A stretch of 64,000 bases of DNA from Trichobilharzia regenti (GCA_944472135.2 OX235264.1:82160319-82224318), one strand, 5' to 3'; numbered from the stretch's first letter, positions 22,159-34,038 are shown. Made by a program: numbers and translations. The notes: generated from the letters alone by a model not told the origin.

Positions 22159-23168
22159 TATTAATTGACAATATATCCTGTGACACAATGGTCTCTAAGC
22201 TGAAGCACAAACCATTCCATTATGATATATCTGCTTTGTCTCCTTCAAAAAATCCGCGATATCCAGTTGAAAGCCAATTAAGAGATGTTCAGAAGTACAT
22301 TTTGAGACCCAAAGAAATAACTGAAGAATAGTTATTTCATGTATTGGAACACGTTGCCCCCCCCCACCCAACAGTCAGCTCTTTCCTCAAGTTTAGTGGG
22401 AACTTGCAAATCAGGAGCTTTTAAACATTTTAAATACACGCAAGAGTAGTTAATACCATTAGAGGTCATATCTTGATCAATTAAAACAAACCAAACGGGA
22501 GAAAATATACGCAGTAGAGAGAGAGAACTTTTCGGTAGCTCAAGTTTTAAGCAGGCAGTCTTTATATCAAGGTATTTTAAATATTTCAAGGCACTTGTAC
22601 TTTAAAGAGACTAAAGGTAAATAAAAATCATGTAAAAGTCACTTTTCTGAGATGTATCAAAGTGGTAGCATGAGTTAATCTAAGATATATTAAAGTTTAA
22701 GGAACACAAAAAGAAAAAAGTGAATATTACCCATTTCAGTGAAGCATTTGTTCAAGATATTATAATTTACAAATAACTTGAAAATAACAGGTATTACCTT
22801 ACAGTAAGTAACCTTCGAAAACAAATTGTCCTGCTTTGTTCTTTCAATCTTAAATGAAGGAGGATATGCGTTTATAAAAAAAAACAATACCGAATATCTC
22901 AAATAGTTTTTCACTTATGAAACACTCTTAGACCAATGAGACATAGAAGTTTTGAAATCTGGAAAATATTCATTATACAGTGAATAAGATATGTGTAGAA
23001 TAAAAAACAGAAAAGCCTGTCTATGCAGGTTACTGTGATAAGGTTCATCACAAAAGGACACAAATAAGAAGTGAGATGAAAATCAGTAGCAAAAAAAGAT
23101 AATGAACATTTGGAACGAAGTGTTTTTAAATATCATACATTTATTCCTCTTAATGAATTTGAACAAAG
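22159..23168. other. Intron sequence; unidentified short open frames
   Basis: Right after the PLE-1 arm, 22165-22331 (+) encodes a short hydrophilic peptide (P-S-K-N-P-R-Y-P-V-E-S), and 22332-22589 (-) an 85-residue frame. Neither has splice context nor recognised homology. They could be PLE-associated remnants. Confidence 0.3.
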
Positions 23169-23182
23169 CAAGAACTACAGTT

Positions 23183-23249
23183 TTAGCAGAATAAAATGGT
23201 ACCATCTTTTATTTCGTTGCCTTCTCGTCAGCTGCTTACATGGCAAAGA
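23183..23249 (-). ncRNA. Hammerhead-like ribozyme in the PLE-2 left arm
   Basis: The inverted twin of the right-arm motif: core CTGACGA on the minus strand at 23231-23225, the same short insert, GAAA, the same A/T hairpin and ATT followed by CTGC instead of CTGG. Core bases are unchanged between the two arms. Confidence 0.55.
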
Positions 23250-23954
23250 CATTATTAAATATATCTACAAAAACAATTTTAACATACTCGCATAGAGTTC
23301 AGTTTAAACAAAAATCAATCGATCAATATACGCATACACTAAAAATATATACATATATAAATATGCAATATTAACCACTATTCCGAACAATAATAATCAA
23401 ACACAATGGAAAATTTTAGCATTTCACATTCGGAGGAAAGAGAGGTGAAATTATCCAGTTACCAGGGCAAAGAAAGACTGATAACCGCTTCTTTCTCGAC
23501 GCATAAATCAGGTTTCAGGCGCTTGATGGAAATGGCTTCAGCAAACTTAAGGAGAATTGAGCTATTTCGCTTATTGATAATTTTGAACGACTTTTCGGCG
23601 TCCACCTCATGACCCGTGTCAAGGAGATGCCTGGTGATGGCACTGTTTAAAGCATTTGTTCCCTTTAGAGGTAAGCTTTTTGGTACATGTTCAGAAAATC
23701 GTAGATATGCCCTTCTTTCTGTCCTTCCAATGTAACTGCTCCCGCAGATAATTTCACCTCTCTTTCCTCCGAATGTGAAATGCTAAAAGTTTCCATTGTG
23801 TTTGATTATTATTGTTCGGAATAGTGGTTAATATTGCATATTTATATATGTATATATTTTTAGTGTATGCGTATATTGATCGATTGATTTTTTGTTTAAA
23901 CTGAACTCTGTGCAAGTATGTTAAAATTGTTGTTGTAGATATATTTAATAATGT

Positions 23955-24020
23955 CTTTGCCATGTAAGCAGCTGACGAGAAGGCAACGAAATAAAAGATG
24001 GTACCATTTTATTCTGGTAA
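23955..24020 (+). ncRNA. Hammerhead-like ribozyme in the PLE-2 right arm
   Basis: Order on the plus strand: GCAG, core CTGACGA (23972-23978), nine bases closed by a single G-C pair (helix II almost absent), GAAA (23988-23991), an A/T hairpin as helix III (ATAAAA ... TTTTAT), a possible ATT cleavage triplet ending at 24013, then CTGG, where CTG pairs with CAG for helix I. All invariant core bases are present. Small hammerhead variants with reduced helices have been reported in PLEs. Activity is unproven. Confidence 0.55.
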
Positions 24021-24178
24021 AACTGTAGTTCTTGTTTTTAAATAGTTTATTGCATACTGCTTAAGAACAAGAAAGTGAAATGAACTCACTTTATTATACT
24101 GCCAGTTTCAGTTTGCTGCTTATTTCAACAGCTATAGTGTATTCAAATGAATACCATATTGTTGTCCTAGTATATGGA

Positions 24179-24409
24179 GCGTCGGTGGTATAGCGGTTAG
24201 GACGCTCGCCGACCATGCATATGGTCCGGGGTTCGACCCCTGGCTGGCGCACTCCTTTACCTCACTGAGCCAGAAATAATGCTGGTAAAGAGGAAAGATT
24301 GGACATGAGGCTAGCAACCCCATCCTGTAAAAATTAAACACTGCTACAGAAACTTCAAGCCACTAGCTTGAGGCCCTATGTTCCACTGGGAACGTGAAGG
24401 AAAAATTAT
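24179..24409 (+). mobile_element. SINE-B, full length, with 11-bp target duplication
   Basis: The 231-bp element is flanked by TAGTATATGGA on both sides (24168-24178 and 24410-24420). The head folds as a tRNA: acceptor GCGTCGG with CTGGCGC, A box TGGTATAGCGG, B box GGTTCGACCCC and an anticodon-arm region containing GACCATGCATATGGTC. The body has TGAGCCAGAAATAATG and GGACATGAGGCTAGCAACCC. The tail CCTATGTTCCACTGGGAAC resembles the 3' end of RTE families A and B. Internal pol III promoter boxes are intact, so it could be transcribed. Confidence 0.92.
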
Positions 24410-24420
24410 TAGTATATGGA

Positions 24421-25811
24421 TCAAAACAGTGAACCATAGTAGAACTTCATCTCAAACTACATACTAAACAAAGAATTGACTCTGCGCAAAGGGGACTTTG
24501 TTTGTTTAATGACTATAATAAGGATTATTCCCTGCACATGAATCCTTTTTATAATTTCTGGTATTGTTTTATTTATGAATCTAAGCCATTTACAACTAAT
24601 TATTTAAATCTCATGTGAATATCACCCCAATCCGAATAAGTCAAGTACTGAGTCTGAATAAAGAATATAAAAAGAAGTTTATGCTGGCGTCAATAAACAT
24701 TCCTCTAAATGAATGAGGCCAATTGATATAGTTTTAGATGTAATATAAATAGTTCTAAAGTATTAACTACAACACTTATAAACACATTATTTGAAAAAAT
24801 TAGCACCTGAAAAGAAATAAACTCCTTTGTGTTTTACTGATCTAAATGATCGTCTATCGGAGATGTGCATAAGATTGCAAAATACCAGCCATTTACAAAT
24901 GCCCTCTTTGGTCCAATCAACAACGATGGGTTGAAACTTTAGAAGATAGGGATCAATTATAATGAGGTAGCTTTTTCACGTTCTCACTCATCATTCCCAC
25001 ATAAGTAATACCAGGTTCAAAATAACCTTCAGTGTATGCAGGAATTTTATTCCCTACATGGAGACTAAATGTCAGTTTTGACACTTCTTTAGAATTTTCG
25101 TATAATTCTGTATCTTTAACAACAAGATTGTAAAGTTTACGAATGTTTACGAGCATTATCTATGAGATAAACAAAGAAGAAGGTTTGCCATTCCTGAGAT
25201 CTACCAAGACGTAATTTTAAAAATCAGTCAAGACATTTCGAAGTGAATCGAGTGTACCAGCTCTGAGTGACCAATTTATTCAGTACCATTTCCTAATGAT
25301 CATTACTCATTGTGATCCCTCTTTTCAGAGTTGACTAATCAACGGAACATATAAAGCATCAAAACTTGAATTTTTAACACACCTAAACATTTTCTTGCTT
25401 TACTTTACAATGATTATATGAAGAAGTATACCGAATAAAATAATGTAATTTAAAATGTTTTAAATGAGCATTCATACATAGTTGATTGTTATGTAAATAC
25501 ATTTGGCATATTATAGAAATGCTAATTAATGTGACTGACTTCAGCAAGCACCTCAAAGCGGGTTTTTAAAAAAGTAGAGGCAAATCAAAAAAAGGGAACA
25601 TAACTTCGAGACAAGTGAAAGTAAGTAGTAGCAGATGAAAGTCACATCAGTTGACTAGAGAATGACAATGTCACTGATCAGTTCGACTTTGTACGCCTGT
25701 CTTAAGACTATTCACTCTTAGAAGATATTAATGGTTTCTGGAAGCATTCTAATGAAAAATGTCATAATACTTTTAATAAATCTGAATTTATCAGGCGAAA
25801 ATCGTTAACTG
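24421..25811. other. Intron sequence; one unidentified open frame
   Basis: A 67-codon minus frame at 24953-25156 (contains H-V-G-N-K-I-P-A-Y-T-E-G) looks protein-like in composition, but has no clear splice sites and I recognise no homology. The rest is AT-rich intron. Confidence 0.3.
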
Positions 25812-25826
25812 TTATAAATACATTAC

Positions 25827-27218
25827 CTTTTGACTCGAAAATGAATCTGTCCTATAAGATGGATTACGACATCTATGTTGGTTGAGTTCTACTTGACTGT
25901 ATACATTATCATCAGATTCCTCTTTATATAACGTCGCCTTTCTTCTGCTGTACAACTTTTTCTGTGGTAATTTATTTTGGCTTTTTAAACAAATGAAATC
26001 TTGACTGTGACTTCTATCCAGATGTTGATTTGTTTGCTCATTCTGCGTAGAACATTTATTCACAGTTTTACATCCAGTTACTGACTGGCATCTGCGTGAT
26101 TTTGGTCTAAAATCATCACATTTCAACTGGTTTTTATGTTCATTTGAATGAAATGTGGATATCGTCTGATCTTTTTTATTATCATCATCAATACTGTCTT
26201 GTGAAAGCTTTACAATCTCATCATTTTCTTCTTCATCTGATGTGGCAGTATAGCTGTTCAAATCATTTGTATCACGATTTTTAACAGTCTGTTGTATTGA
26301 ATCAAGGCTGCAATTCAATTTACGATTTTTTAACGAATCCATACTCAAATTAATCGTTGAGCATTGTTTTAATGGTTGTTTAGCCTTTCTATTACTGTTA
26401 CTATTCGATTCGATGTATTGATAACAATTAATTTTATCCTTACCATTATTCGATTTCTCCATATCTATTTTAAGATCTAATTTCAGCCCTGTAGGCTTTT
26501 GTACTGGTTTTCTCCGGAAGAATTGACTTTCCTTTTCTTCTACTTCTTCGGGAATTTCATATGATTTTATGTGATATGCTATTCGTTGCCTTTCAGAAGG
26601 ACTTTTTTCTGTTGGGAGCGTCTGGATTTCCATTTTTCTTGACTGATTAGTGTTTATTTTTGAAGTATTCTTAAAGCGTATTTTATCTTCAGGATAAGAT
26701 TTTACATTTCTAGAGTTAGGATGCTTATATGCATTAGCATTTTCTTTAGATGATGATGATGACGATGGGATAGGAAATTTTTGTATATGAATATCTGGAT
26801 TGCCATCTTCATCTGAATTCATCACAACCGGTCTGTGGGTTGTATTTCTGTTGTTATCGAAGAAATGATATGAATCGATAAACTGAATATCTGAATTACT
26901 TGAAAGTGTATCAGAACTTCCAGTTAATGGAATTTTTGGACAGTTTATTAGAGTTGGTGTTACAGCCTCTGGACTATTGGAAACTTCAGTTCTGAAAGTC
27001 AGAGATTTTAACTCTGCATCAGTGTAATCATCGATTGTTTCACTTTCAGTTTCAAATATTTTTGTTTCAACTGACTCCGGTGAACTGACTGGCTCCAAAA
27101 CTGGTTTTAAATGGTAGATAATTGGTGAAAATTGAGATTTTAATTTTTGCTGTTTCATCATTTTTGATGTCATTTGCACAGCAGAAGTGAAAGATTTGCT
27201 GATTTGTAGCCTTATATA
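25827..27218 (-). CDS. Long internal exon of the host gene, Ser/Lys/Asn-rich, disordered
   Basis: This minus-strand frame is open for more than 440 codons and ends at AAG|GTAATG in phase 0, which joins in frame to the next exon. The 5' boundary is uncertain. Phase-0 acceptors exist after AAAAAG (exon from 27218) and after AAACAG (exon from 27149), but neither has a strong pyrimidine tract. The protein is hydrophilic with many Ser, Lys, Asn and Gln residues, a poly-Ser run, acidic patches and clusters of basic residues. No domain, membrane segment or catalytic motif is seen. Such composition is typical of scaffold or cytoskeletal linker proteins, but that is inference. The exon is isolated by a 10.9-kb intron on one side and a 28.9-kb intron on the other, both packed with transposable elements. 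Confidence 0.75.
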
Positions 27219-27279
27219 CTTTTTAAACAAACTTAGAATGCTCACTTCTATCCTAGTAACATATATAATCACAAATGAC

Positions 27280-27880
27280 TAAAGTTTACGAAGTATCAAG
27301 TATCAGAATATAGCTGGTGTATGACTGGTTCAATTCTAATCCAATCATAATTTAGTTTTATATCATGGTGCAACTTAACAATAGGTCAATCAGATTTATA
27401 GTATTGTGTGAAAATTTAAAGACTGCTTTGTTTCTATGTATTAACAATAATTACATGTGAGATCAAAATGAAAAGAACTAAGATGATAAGTGTAGAGCTT
27501 GAGCACCGTGGTAAGATATAATCCACGTTAGACAAGTTTATTCGGTATAACGCAGTGGTACTGTATTAATCACTGGATGATTTTTCAGGCATAACCTATT
27601 GCTCACAATCATATCAATCTATTCATGCGGCTCTATAATTTGCCTTGTATACTTCTTCTCTTACCCTTGTTGTTTATTTCAATTTTCCATATATGCAGTA
27701 TAGGTTTTGTGTCATCTCGAATGCACATGTCTGGCAGTGATTTAACGAACAAAGATTAAAGTGATTAACACCTCACTCCACCTAGACAATTTACTTTTTA
27801 GTATTTCTAACCTATTTCTTCCAAATGTATGATTTTATGCGAGTGAATGCATTGCAATTGTCTTCAATAACTTCTTCAGG
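27280..27880. other. Intron sequence with a possible old repeat
   Basis: Words near 27560-27600 (GTGATTAAT, TATTGCTCACAATCATAT) resemble 45.05-45.13 kb (TATTGCTCATAATCATAT), suggesting an old dispersed repeat. Otherwise nothing is recognised. Confidence 0.35.
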
Positions 27881-27884
27881 CCAT

Positions 27885-28667
27885 TATTATTATTGTTCCC
27901 TTGGGTTCCTAGTGGAACATAGGGCTTCAACTGCACGTCTCCACTTGCCACTTCTGTCTTCCTTCTGCTGTACTTTTCACCTGCATCCATGTTAGTCCAT
28001 ACTCTTTCAACTCCTGTCTCTTCACACGATCTCCTCCATGTCACCCTTGCACTGACGCCCCACTCGCCGCTTCCTTTTAGGCCTGGTTCCACTCGAGAAA
28101 TGGCCTGACCCGCACGCGATGTCACCCGGCGGCCTCCTCAGCGGGTGTACAATCCGTCTCCACTTTCTACTGCATATTTGTTGGGCGACTGATTGGTTCT
28201 TGTTTTGTTTGTTTGTTCCCATAGTTCCTTGTTGGTGATTCTTTCCGGCCCGGCCATCTGATCTTCAGTATAGATCCAGAGAAGACAGTTGTTGGTTGAT
28301 AAAGGTCTGCAACAGGCTGTTGGAAATGTTCTTTGTGACCCGCTCACCAAGTTTCTGATTCATATAGAGGAACTGACTTTATGTTTGTATTGAACATCCG
28401 ACGGAATTTTGTTGTTGATGGTGAGTGACGAAGATTTCCAGATTGATTTCAGGCTGATGAATGTGTTTCTCACCTTCCCGATTCTCGACTTGACATCCTC
28501 ATCCGTTCCTCCATAGATAAGTGAATGAAGTAACCTCTTTCAAATGCCGCTTGTTGGTGGTGATTGGCACTGGATGTTGCTGTTGTTGTTGGTGGTGGTG
28601 GTTGGTTGGTTATTTTCATCACCTCCGTCTTGTCTATGTTCACCTGGAGTTCTGTCATCAGGTCATA
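27885..28667 (-). mobile_element. RTE family B LINE, 3' fragment
   Basis: Minus copy from E-L-Q-V-N-I-D-K-T-E-V (28658) to the 3' end at 27885 (CTTGGGTTCCTAGTGGAAC on the plus strand). Nearly identical to 44.10-44.67 kb and in inverted orientation to 13.49-14.44 kb. Confidence 0.88.
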
Positions 28668-28679
28668 CAGTTATAAATT

Positions 28680-29050
28680 CATGGATGCTAGGATACAACC
28701 TTCAGTAAAGGCAAATGAAAATTATATCAGAAAATAAGAATAAGATGTATTAACTGTCTGTTGTTTAAGAGTGTTGATGAAATGTATGTAAAATGCACAG
28801 TCATTTGAAAAATAAGATAAAATATTAGTATATAATCAACAAAATATCAGCTTCAAGGAGAGAGGGAGCGAGTTATATTCAATTAAGTAAGAGAAATATG
28901 GCTATTACGAAAATACAAACAAACAATGTACGCTAAATGTAATAATAATAACACTAGTCAGTCCAGCAGGTTAAAGTAGATGCAGTGAGATTCAAATCCT
29001 AGACTCATTAACTAAAAGTTAATTGCCTTCGACAATGATTCATTCATTGT
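28680..29050. other. Intron sequence, nothing recognised
   Basis: AT-rich; no supported feature. Confidence 0.35.
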
Positions 29051-29054
29051 CCAC

Positions 29055-29310
29055 TCAGTTGTACTCAATAAACTAATAACAGAAGGGACATGAGTTCTTT
29101 CAAGGTTGCAGATGCGCCTTGCTGACGAGTGCCAACTAGCACGAAGCCTAGGTCCAAGGCTTCGTGCCGATCGCCTCCAACCATCTAATACCATCAAATC
29201 AATATGCACCGTGATGGCGAGCTAGCTAGAATGGTGGTCACATTATAACCTGACTGATAGAATTCAGTCTACACTAATTAGAGGACTAGATACATCACAC
29301 TAGTTGCTAT
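29055..29310 (+). mobile_element. SINE-D copy without its tRNA-like head
   Basis: Starts at CAGAAGGGACATGAGTTCTT and continues with GCGCCTTGCTGACGAGTGCC, ACTAGCACGAAGCCTAGG and the family tail ending in CACACTAGTTG. The head seen at 51.4 kb is missing. Confidence 0.72.
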
Positions 29311-29790
29311 TGTCAAATGAAAACTAATAACCTATCGTAGACATTTGATTATGACTGTTACATTTACACTACTGTAGTTTCTCTTGATATGAGGTAATGT
29401 GTTTAAATTTCGGAATAACTGTAACCGATAAAGTGATCTAAATATAACTGTGATTACAACATCAAATGCAAGATGTCTCCAGCTTTAGATTCAGGATATA
29501 TTTAAAACAAGCAAGGTTGTTGTTTATTCTCGATTTAGATAACAAATATGCCATAAAAGCATTTACTGGAAACAATTTGTCAAAAACTACTGATAAACGA
29601 GAATCTCTAGTTTAGCGAAGATATCTTCTCGGTGTTTGCATCCTCAAAAGCCCTTGTCAAAAGCATCGGAAAGTCTGAGTCGTGTTTTTTAAAAAGAAAT
29701 TAGTTCAACCTCTATATTTACCATGGATCTAGTTTAGTTTGACTGGTTAGTTTTTGTTTTTTCATTCTCTCTACTTTTTTTCATTTCCAA
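29311..29790. other. Intron sequence, nothing recognised
   Basis: No exon or element signal. Confidence 0.35.
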
Positions 29791-29796
29791 TCTTTT

Positions 29797-30013
29797 TTCC
29801 TTCACGTTCCCAGTGGAACATAGAGCTTCAAGCTAGTGGCTTGAAGTTTCTGTAGCAGTGTTTATCTTACAGGATGAGGTTGCTAGCCTCATGCCCAACC
29901 GTTCCTCTTTTCCAACATTATTTATGGCTTAGCGATGTAATGGAGTGAGTCGGCCAGGGATCGAACGCCGGACCATATGCATGGTCGGCCAGTGTCCTAA
30001 CCATTGTGCCACC
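29797..30013 (-). mobile_element. SINE-B copy
   Basis: Minus copy: TTCACGTTCCCAGTGGAAC tail, GCTAGCCTCATGCCCAACCG body, ACCATATGCATGGTC and a slightly shortened head ending CCATTGTGCCACCAG. Confidence 0.8.
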
Positions 30014-31594
30014 AGTTATAAAAGCTTTTATTTTAATTTATCTCCAAACTCATGCCATTCACGCTGGTCTTCGTTAAAAACTATTTCGCATATCACGCAG
30101 CTTTTTTTTAACCCTATGTAACTTTGCCTCCAAACACCTTGAAATCTTTCTTCACACCTTCGGACTTTGGTATCAGTTTGAAAGTTATTACAACCTTTAA
30201 CCTCTATCGTTATTTCGTAGAACTAAATAATAATTGTGTCCACGTGAACTTACGTATATAAATTCGATTGTGAAGCTTTTGAGGATGGAATCGCCGAAAA
30301 GACACCTTTGCTGATTTTCTTGTTCTTTTACCTCAAAAACAACTGAATCAGACTAACTGTCAAAAAAAAAACTAGTATCGCTTGACTTCAACAAGTAGGG
30401 ATTTTAAATAAAAGTGGGCGAAACTCCATCAACAATTGTGTTTGTTGACAAAACAGTTAGACAGACTTCATTTATCTGAATTGCATAGTGTATCTGCACA
30501 ACACATTTCAAACATTCTGATCCCACACCTACTTGTTACAGGGATTTACATTTTAAAAATTGTAGAGCGTTAACAGGGTAAGGGAATGAAAAACGGCCAA
30601 ATTAAAAACTTATTTTGAAGGTAAAAACAACAACCAAGATGTTTAATGGGACTCAGTGAATATGCACAGCTGATACACTGAAAGATGGGGAAAGAATAGT
30701 GACAGAAACCCTGATTGAAGATAGCTGAGCAGACAGGTAAATAAGCAGATATTAAGTAGTCACAACATCGAGGATTACTCCTCGGCTTGCTGTGGACAAA
30801 GCATGTATTAAATGGATAGTCACAGTAGCTTCATACTTAAACACAGAATGAATACTGACCTCAAGAAGATTTCATACAGTCATAATCAGAATCACTGAGA
30901 ACTGGAAGTCTTAATATCTTTCTGAGCCCTTATAAAAGTGAAAAATGGTTTCACATTACACTCTACCTATAAATTCAACTTTAGGAGTGACCAAATATGG
31001 TTGGAAGGAAGGACTCTTTGATCTCTGCAAGTAAGGGCTACTGAGGAAACTTTTCATTGACTTCAGAAGTTCATTGAGCCCTCCATACCTATTAACGGTT
31101 AAAATAAACAGCCAGGCTCTTAAGCTACAAATTTTTACGGGAATAAGATATAAAACAGATATTCCTCTGTCTTTTAAAGACATCTTGAAGGTGTTTGTAG
31201 AAGCCTTAACAATCGAAACGTTTAGGCAGAATTTATGTGTTTGTTATGCTAAGACTGCCTTAGTAATTTTTGTTTAGAAACCTAAAAATAATTCAGTATT
31301 ATTCCTGCTTTATTTGCTCCATTGGTCTTCATTTCACTTCAACCTTCAGTATGGACTTTTAATTTGATTAATGTTCATTATCTCAAACCTTACTGCTTTA
31401 TTATTTTTTAATTGAATGTATGATAAGATTTTCTAGAATGTATTGCACATACACATCACAAGATTCAGATGAATTAAGTTTTATTGTTTTCTCTAAATCC
31501 ATAAAGTGAACCGATTGCATCAAACAATATATCATTTCATGATATTGTGATATATCAGTATACTTCATTTTTATTTTTCATTAATTTTCAAGAG
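30014..31594. other. Intron sequence; overlapping unidentified open frames
   Basis: Overlapping frames at 30956-31183 (-) and 31074-31277 (+) have no recognised homology. No repeats linked to the rest of the window. Confidence 0.3.
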
Positions 31595-31925
31595 TTGGTT
31601 TGTAAGGATTAGATCAGTTTTTACAAGTATGACCACGGATTGATATCAGTCAGAGAACTATTGAAAACCAACAGGGAGTACTGGACAGCCAGCTGTTTCA
31701 TCCTAGTTTGGGAATCATCGTCAGTACACACCAACCACAGGGGTTCGAACTTAGGACCTCCCGGTTACAGGACAAGCTCGTATACTATTCAGCCACTGGA
31801 ACCCGCTTCAATGGTCCATGAATTCTAGCTTCTACCAATTTGTGATTTAGTGAGACCCCAACCAATGTCATCGGCGGGACATCCATTCTCACACTTGACT
31901 GGAGGGACACTGAACATACACCTAT
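31595..31925 (-). mobile_element. SINE-C copy
   Basis: Minus copy: TCAGTCAGAGAACTATTGAA tail, GGGGTTCGAAC B-box complement, the tRNA-like block TTCAGCCACTGGAACCCG and part of the upstream extension (CCAATGTCATCGGCGGG). Confidence 0.72.
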
Positions 31926-32555
31926 TCTGCACAAAATTATCTATTTCTGAGATCAAATGCGCCTGAGCTAGAGGCACATTATTGGCTTTTAATAGTTTTA
32001 AGATAATAAAGAAAAAATTAATGTTGATATTCTAATATTCGTTTCACCTATTGCAGGGTATAATTTGTAACAAAAACTATTACATTTCAAAATATCGTTT
32101 ATTTCTTATCTCAGACTGACCAGTAAGATACGATCACATTACTGCTCAGCTTAATGACCAACGTAAACTTTGTGCATGCAAAAATAGGGATTTCAATGTG
32201 TCTTCTAAAATTTATTTCATCGATTTCATAAACGATCAGATTATGCTAGAAAACGGGTTTTGTCCTAGATTCAAACTCTTCAGCACCTCTCAAATGACCT
32301 GAACTGAGGTATTGCTCACAGCTATCAATCCACAAGTACTCATCAGTTTGATCCAATTCAAAAGATTTTAAGTCTTTTCATCAAAATTGTAACCATCTCC
32401 CGGTCGAACCTCAGGAGTCTTAATGCTAGTTACAATTAGTATTCATGTGACTATATACACAAATCAATTTTACATGATTAATTATTAGTTTGATCTTGTT
32501 GTCCCTCAAGACACTTGGGTGGTTTTCCTTGCTTTGAGTTTTGGAGGCTCAGCAA
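31926..32555. other. Intron sequence, nothing recognised
   Basis: No supported feature. Confidence 0.35.
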
Positions 32556-32559
32556 TCAT

Positions 32560-33262
32560 AGACTTCACTACTCACTAATTTACTTTATTATTTTACACAC
32601 CTGTCTACCGATTCCTAATTGTAAGACATTACTGCACTTCTATTGATATACTATCCATACAGTGCATAACCAAATTGAAAAAGTACTAATTTATTATCAT
32701 ATTACATGATAAATACAAATTTCTCCTATGACACTGATGATGTACTCGGTGATTATAATCCAATTAACACCCTAGCTAATCTAATCAACTACTCACTTTA
32801 CTTTCAGTATCAGATTAACCTGATTCTCTCCATTCAGTGTAAAACGATCATCACTGAATTTGTAATCTGATATAAACATTCATGTAAACTTCAAAGAACA
32901 CAAGTTCTCAAGACGTAATATCTCATACTACTGAACAATACACTCAAGTGCTTTGAGATTATTTATCCTATTTCGGAATAATTCGTCACATTACACTATT
33001 ATGCGTGTAATATTCAACTCTGAAGCTATATTATCTTGAGCTGGCATACAAGTTCAATTGATCGAAGTACACATACACATTCAGGATTTACTGTTGATCG
33101 GCTTGACCTACCTATCTTCGAACAAAGGGCACAGTTATAGTGAATCTCTCAACATGGTTCATTGACTTCAGCCAGGACTTACAATTAGACAACGTGACTA
33201 CGATTATTCTCTAGTTGTCTGTCAGTATCGTGTCTCAATGTCTTATCTATGCATTCATTTTT
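32560..33262. repeat. About 700-bp dispersed repeat, inverted partner at 53.1 kb
   Basis: Reads, in reverse complement, the same as 53097-53795, with small indels; for example ACTGATGATGTACTCGGTGA, AATAATCTCAAAGCACTTGA in the partner strand and CTTATCTATGCATTC at the end. It is noncoding. Length and lack of an open frame suggest a solo LTR or non-autonomous element, but no TG/CA ends or target duplication were secured. Confidence 0.7.
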
Positions 33263-33272
33263 TATTTTATTC

Positions 33273-33440
33273 TTTTGCGTTCCCAGGGGAACATGTAGCT
33301 TTGAAGTTTCAGTAGCAATGGTGTTTATTTTAACAGGATAAGGTTGCTAGCCTCATGCCCAACCTTTCATCTTTCCCAGTCTTATTACTGGATTAGTGAG
33401 GTAAAGGAGTGCGTCTGCGGGCGATCTGTCCATGCATACA
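33273..33440 (-). mobile_element. SINE-B copy, 5' truncated
   Basis: Minus copy with GCGTTCCCAGGGGAACATG tail and GCTAGCCTCATGCCCAACC body; the tRNA-like head is mostly lost after GTGCGTCTGCGGG. It abuts the end of the 700-bp repeat. Confidence 0.7.
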
Positions 33441-33995
33441 CCGTATGAATTCTTTTTGGTTGACAAGTTTGAAATTTGTTATATGACATAATTTCAGACT
33501 GTTAGCTTCTGGTAAAAAATTACAGTATCTGCTCGCAAACGTCGATCTGACAGAATCTCGCGATTACGTATGAAGTCTTTCCAGTAGGTATTGTAGGGTG
33601 ATATTGTAGTGCACCACAGTAGACTTTCAACTGATATTAAACGTAGTGTGTCAAGCAATCAGAAGCTGTATCTGATCTGAATTTAGCATTCATTATGAAT
33701 GGTAACCTTGACAGAGGTACACTTTAAAGAAAATCTTCTTGCCATTTGATACTTAATCTTTCCACACAATTTTGAAGTTAGCAGTTCTGCCAACCCAATT
33801 GTTTTGGGCGAAAAATGATTACTGGTGAAGTAAAATATGTTTGTCTATCACCAAGATTACCAGTGTAACTATTTAATCAGAAGTGATACAGTTTTTCTTA
33901 ACAGTATTATGTGAAGCTGTTCCCAACCCCAGGAAGTATATGAGTTTGCTCAAGATTGCAGGTTTTTCCTACCGATATATATAGAAAGTGAAGTA

Positions 33996-34038
<43 letters not shown>

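Larger units (their letters stand above)
23169..24034 (-). mobile_element. Penelope-like element PLE-2 with about 287-bp inverted arms
   Basis: Arms 23169-23455 and 23747-24034 are inverted copies with only scattered mismatches by eye. The 290-bp centre, read on the minus strand (23758-23459), is a fully open GIY-YIG segment: S-S-Y-I-G-R-T-E-R-R, R-F-S-E-H-V, H-L-L-D-T-G-H-E-V-D, K-F-A-E-A-I and S-L-S-L-P-W then TAA. The catalytic Y-I-G, Arg and Glu region is intact. No reverse transcriptase is present, so it cannot move alone. Each arm carries a hammerhead-like core. Confidence 0.85.

Noticed and set aside
24179..24251. Possible tRNA gene
   Set aside because: The cloverleaf is fair, but it is the head of a 231-bp SINE with target duplications and four other copies in the window.
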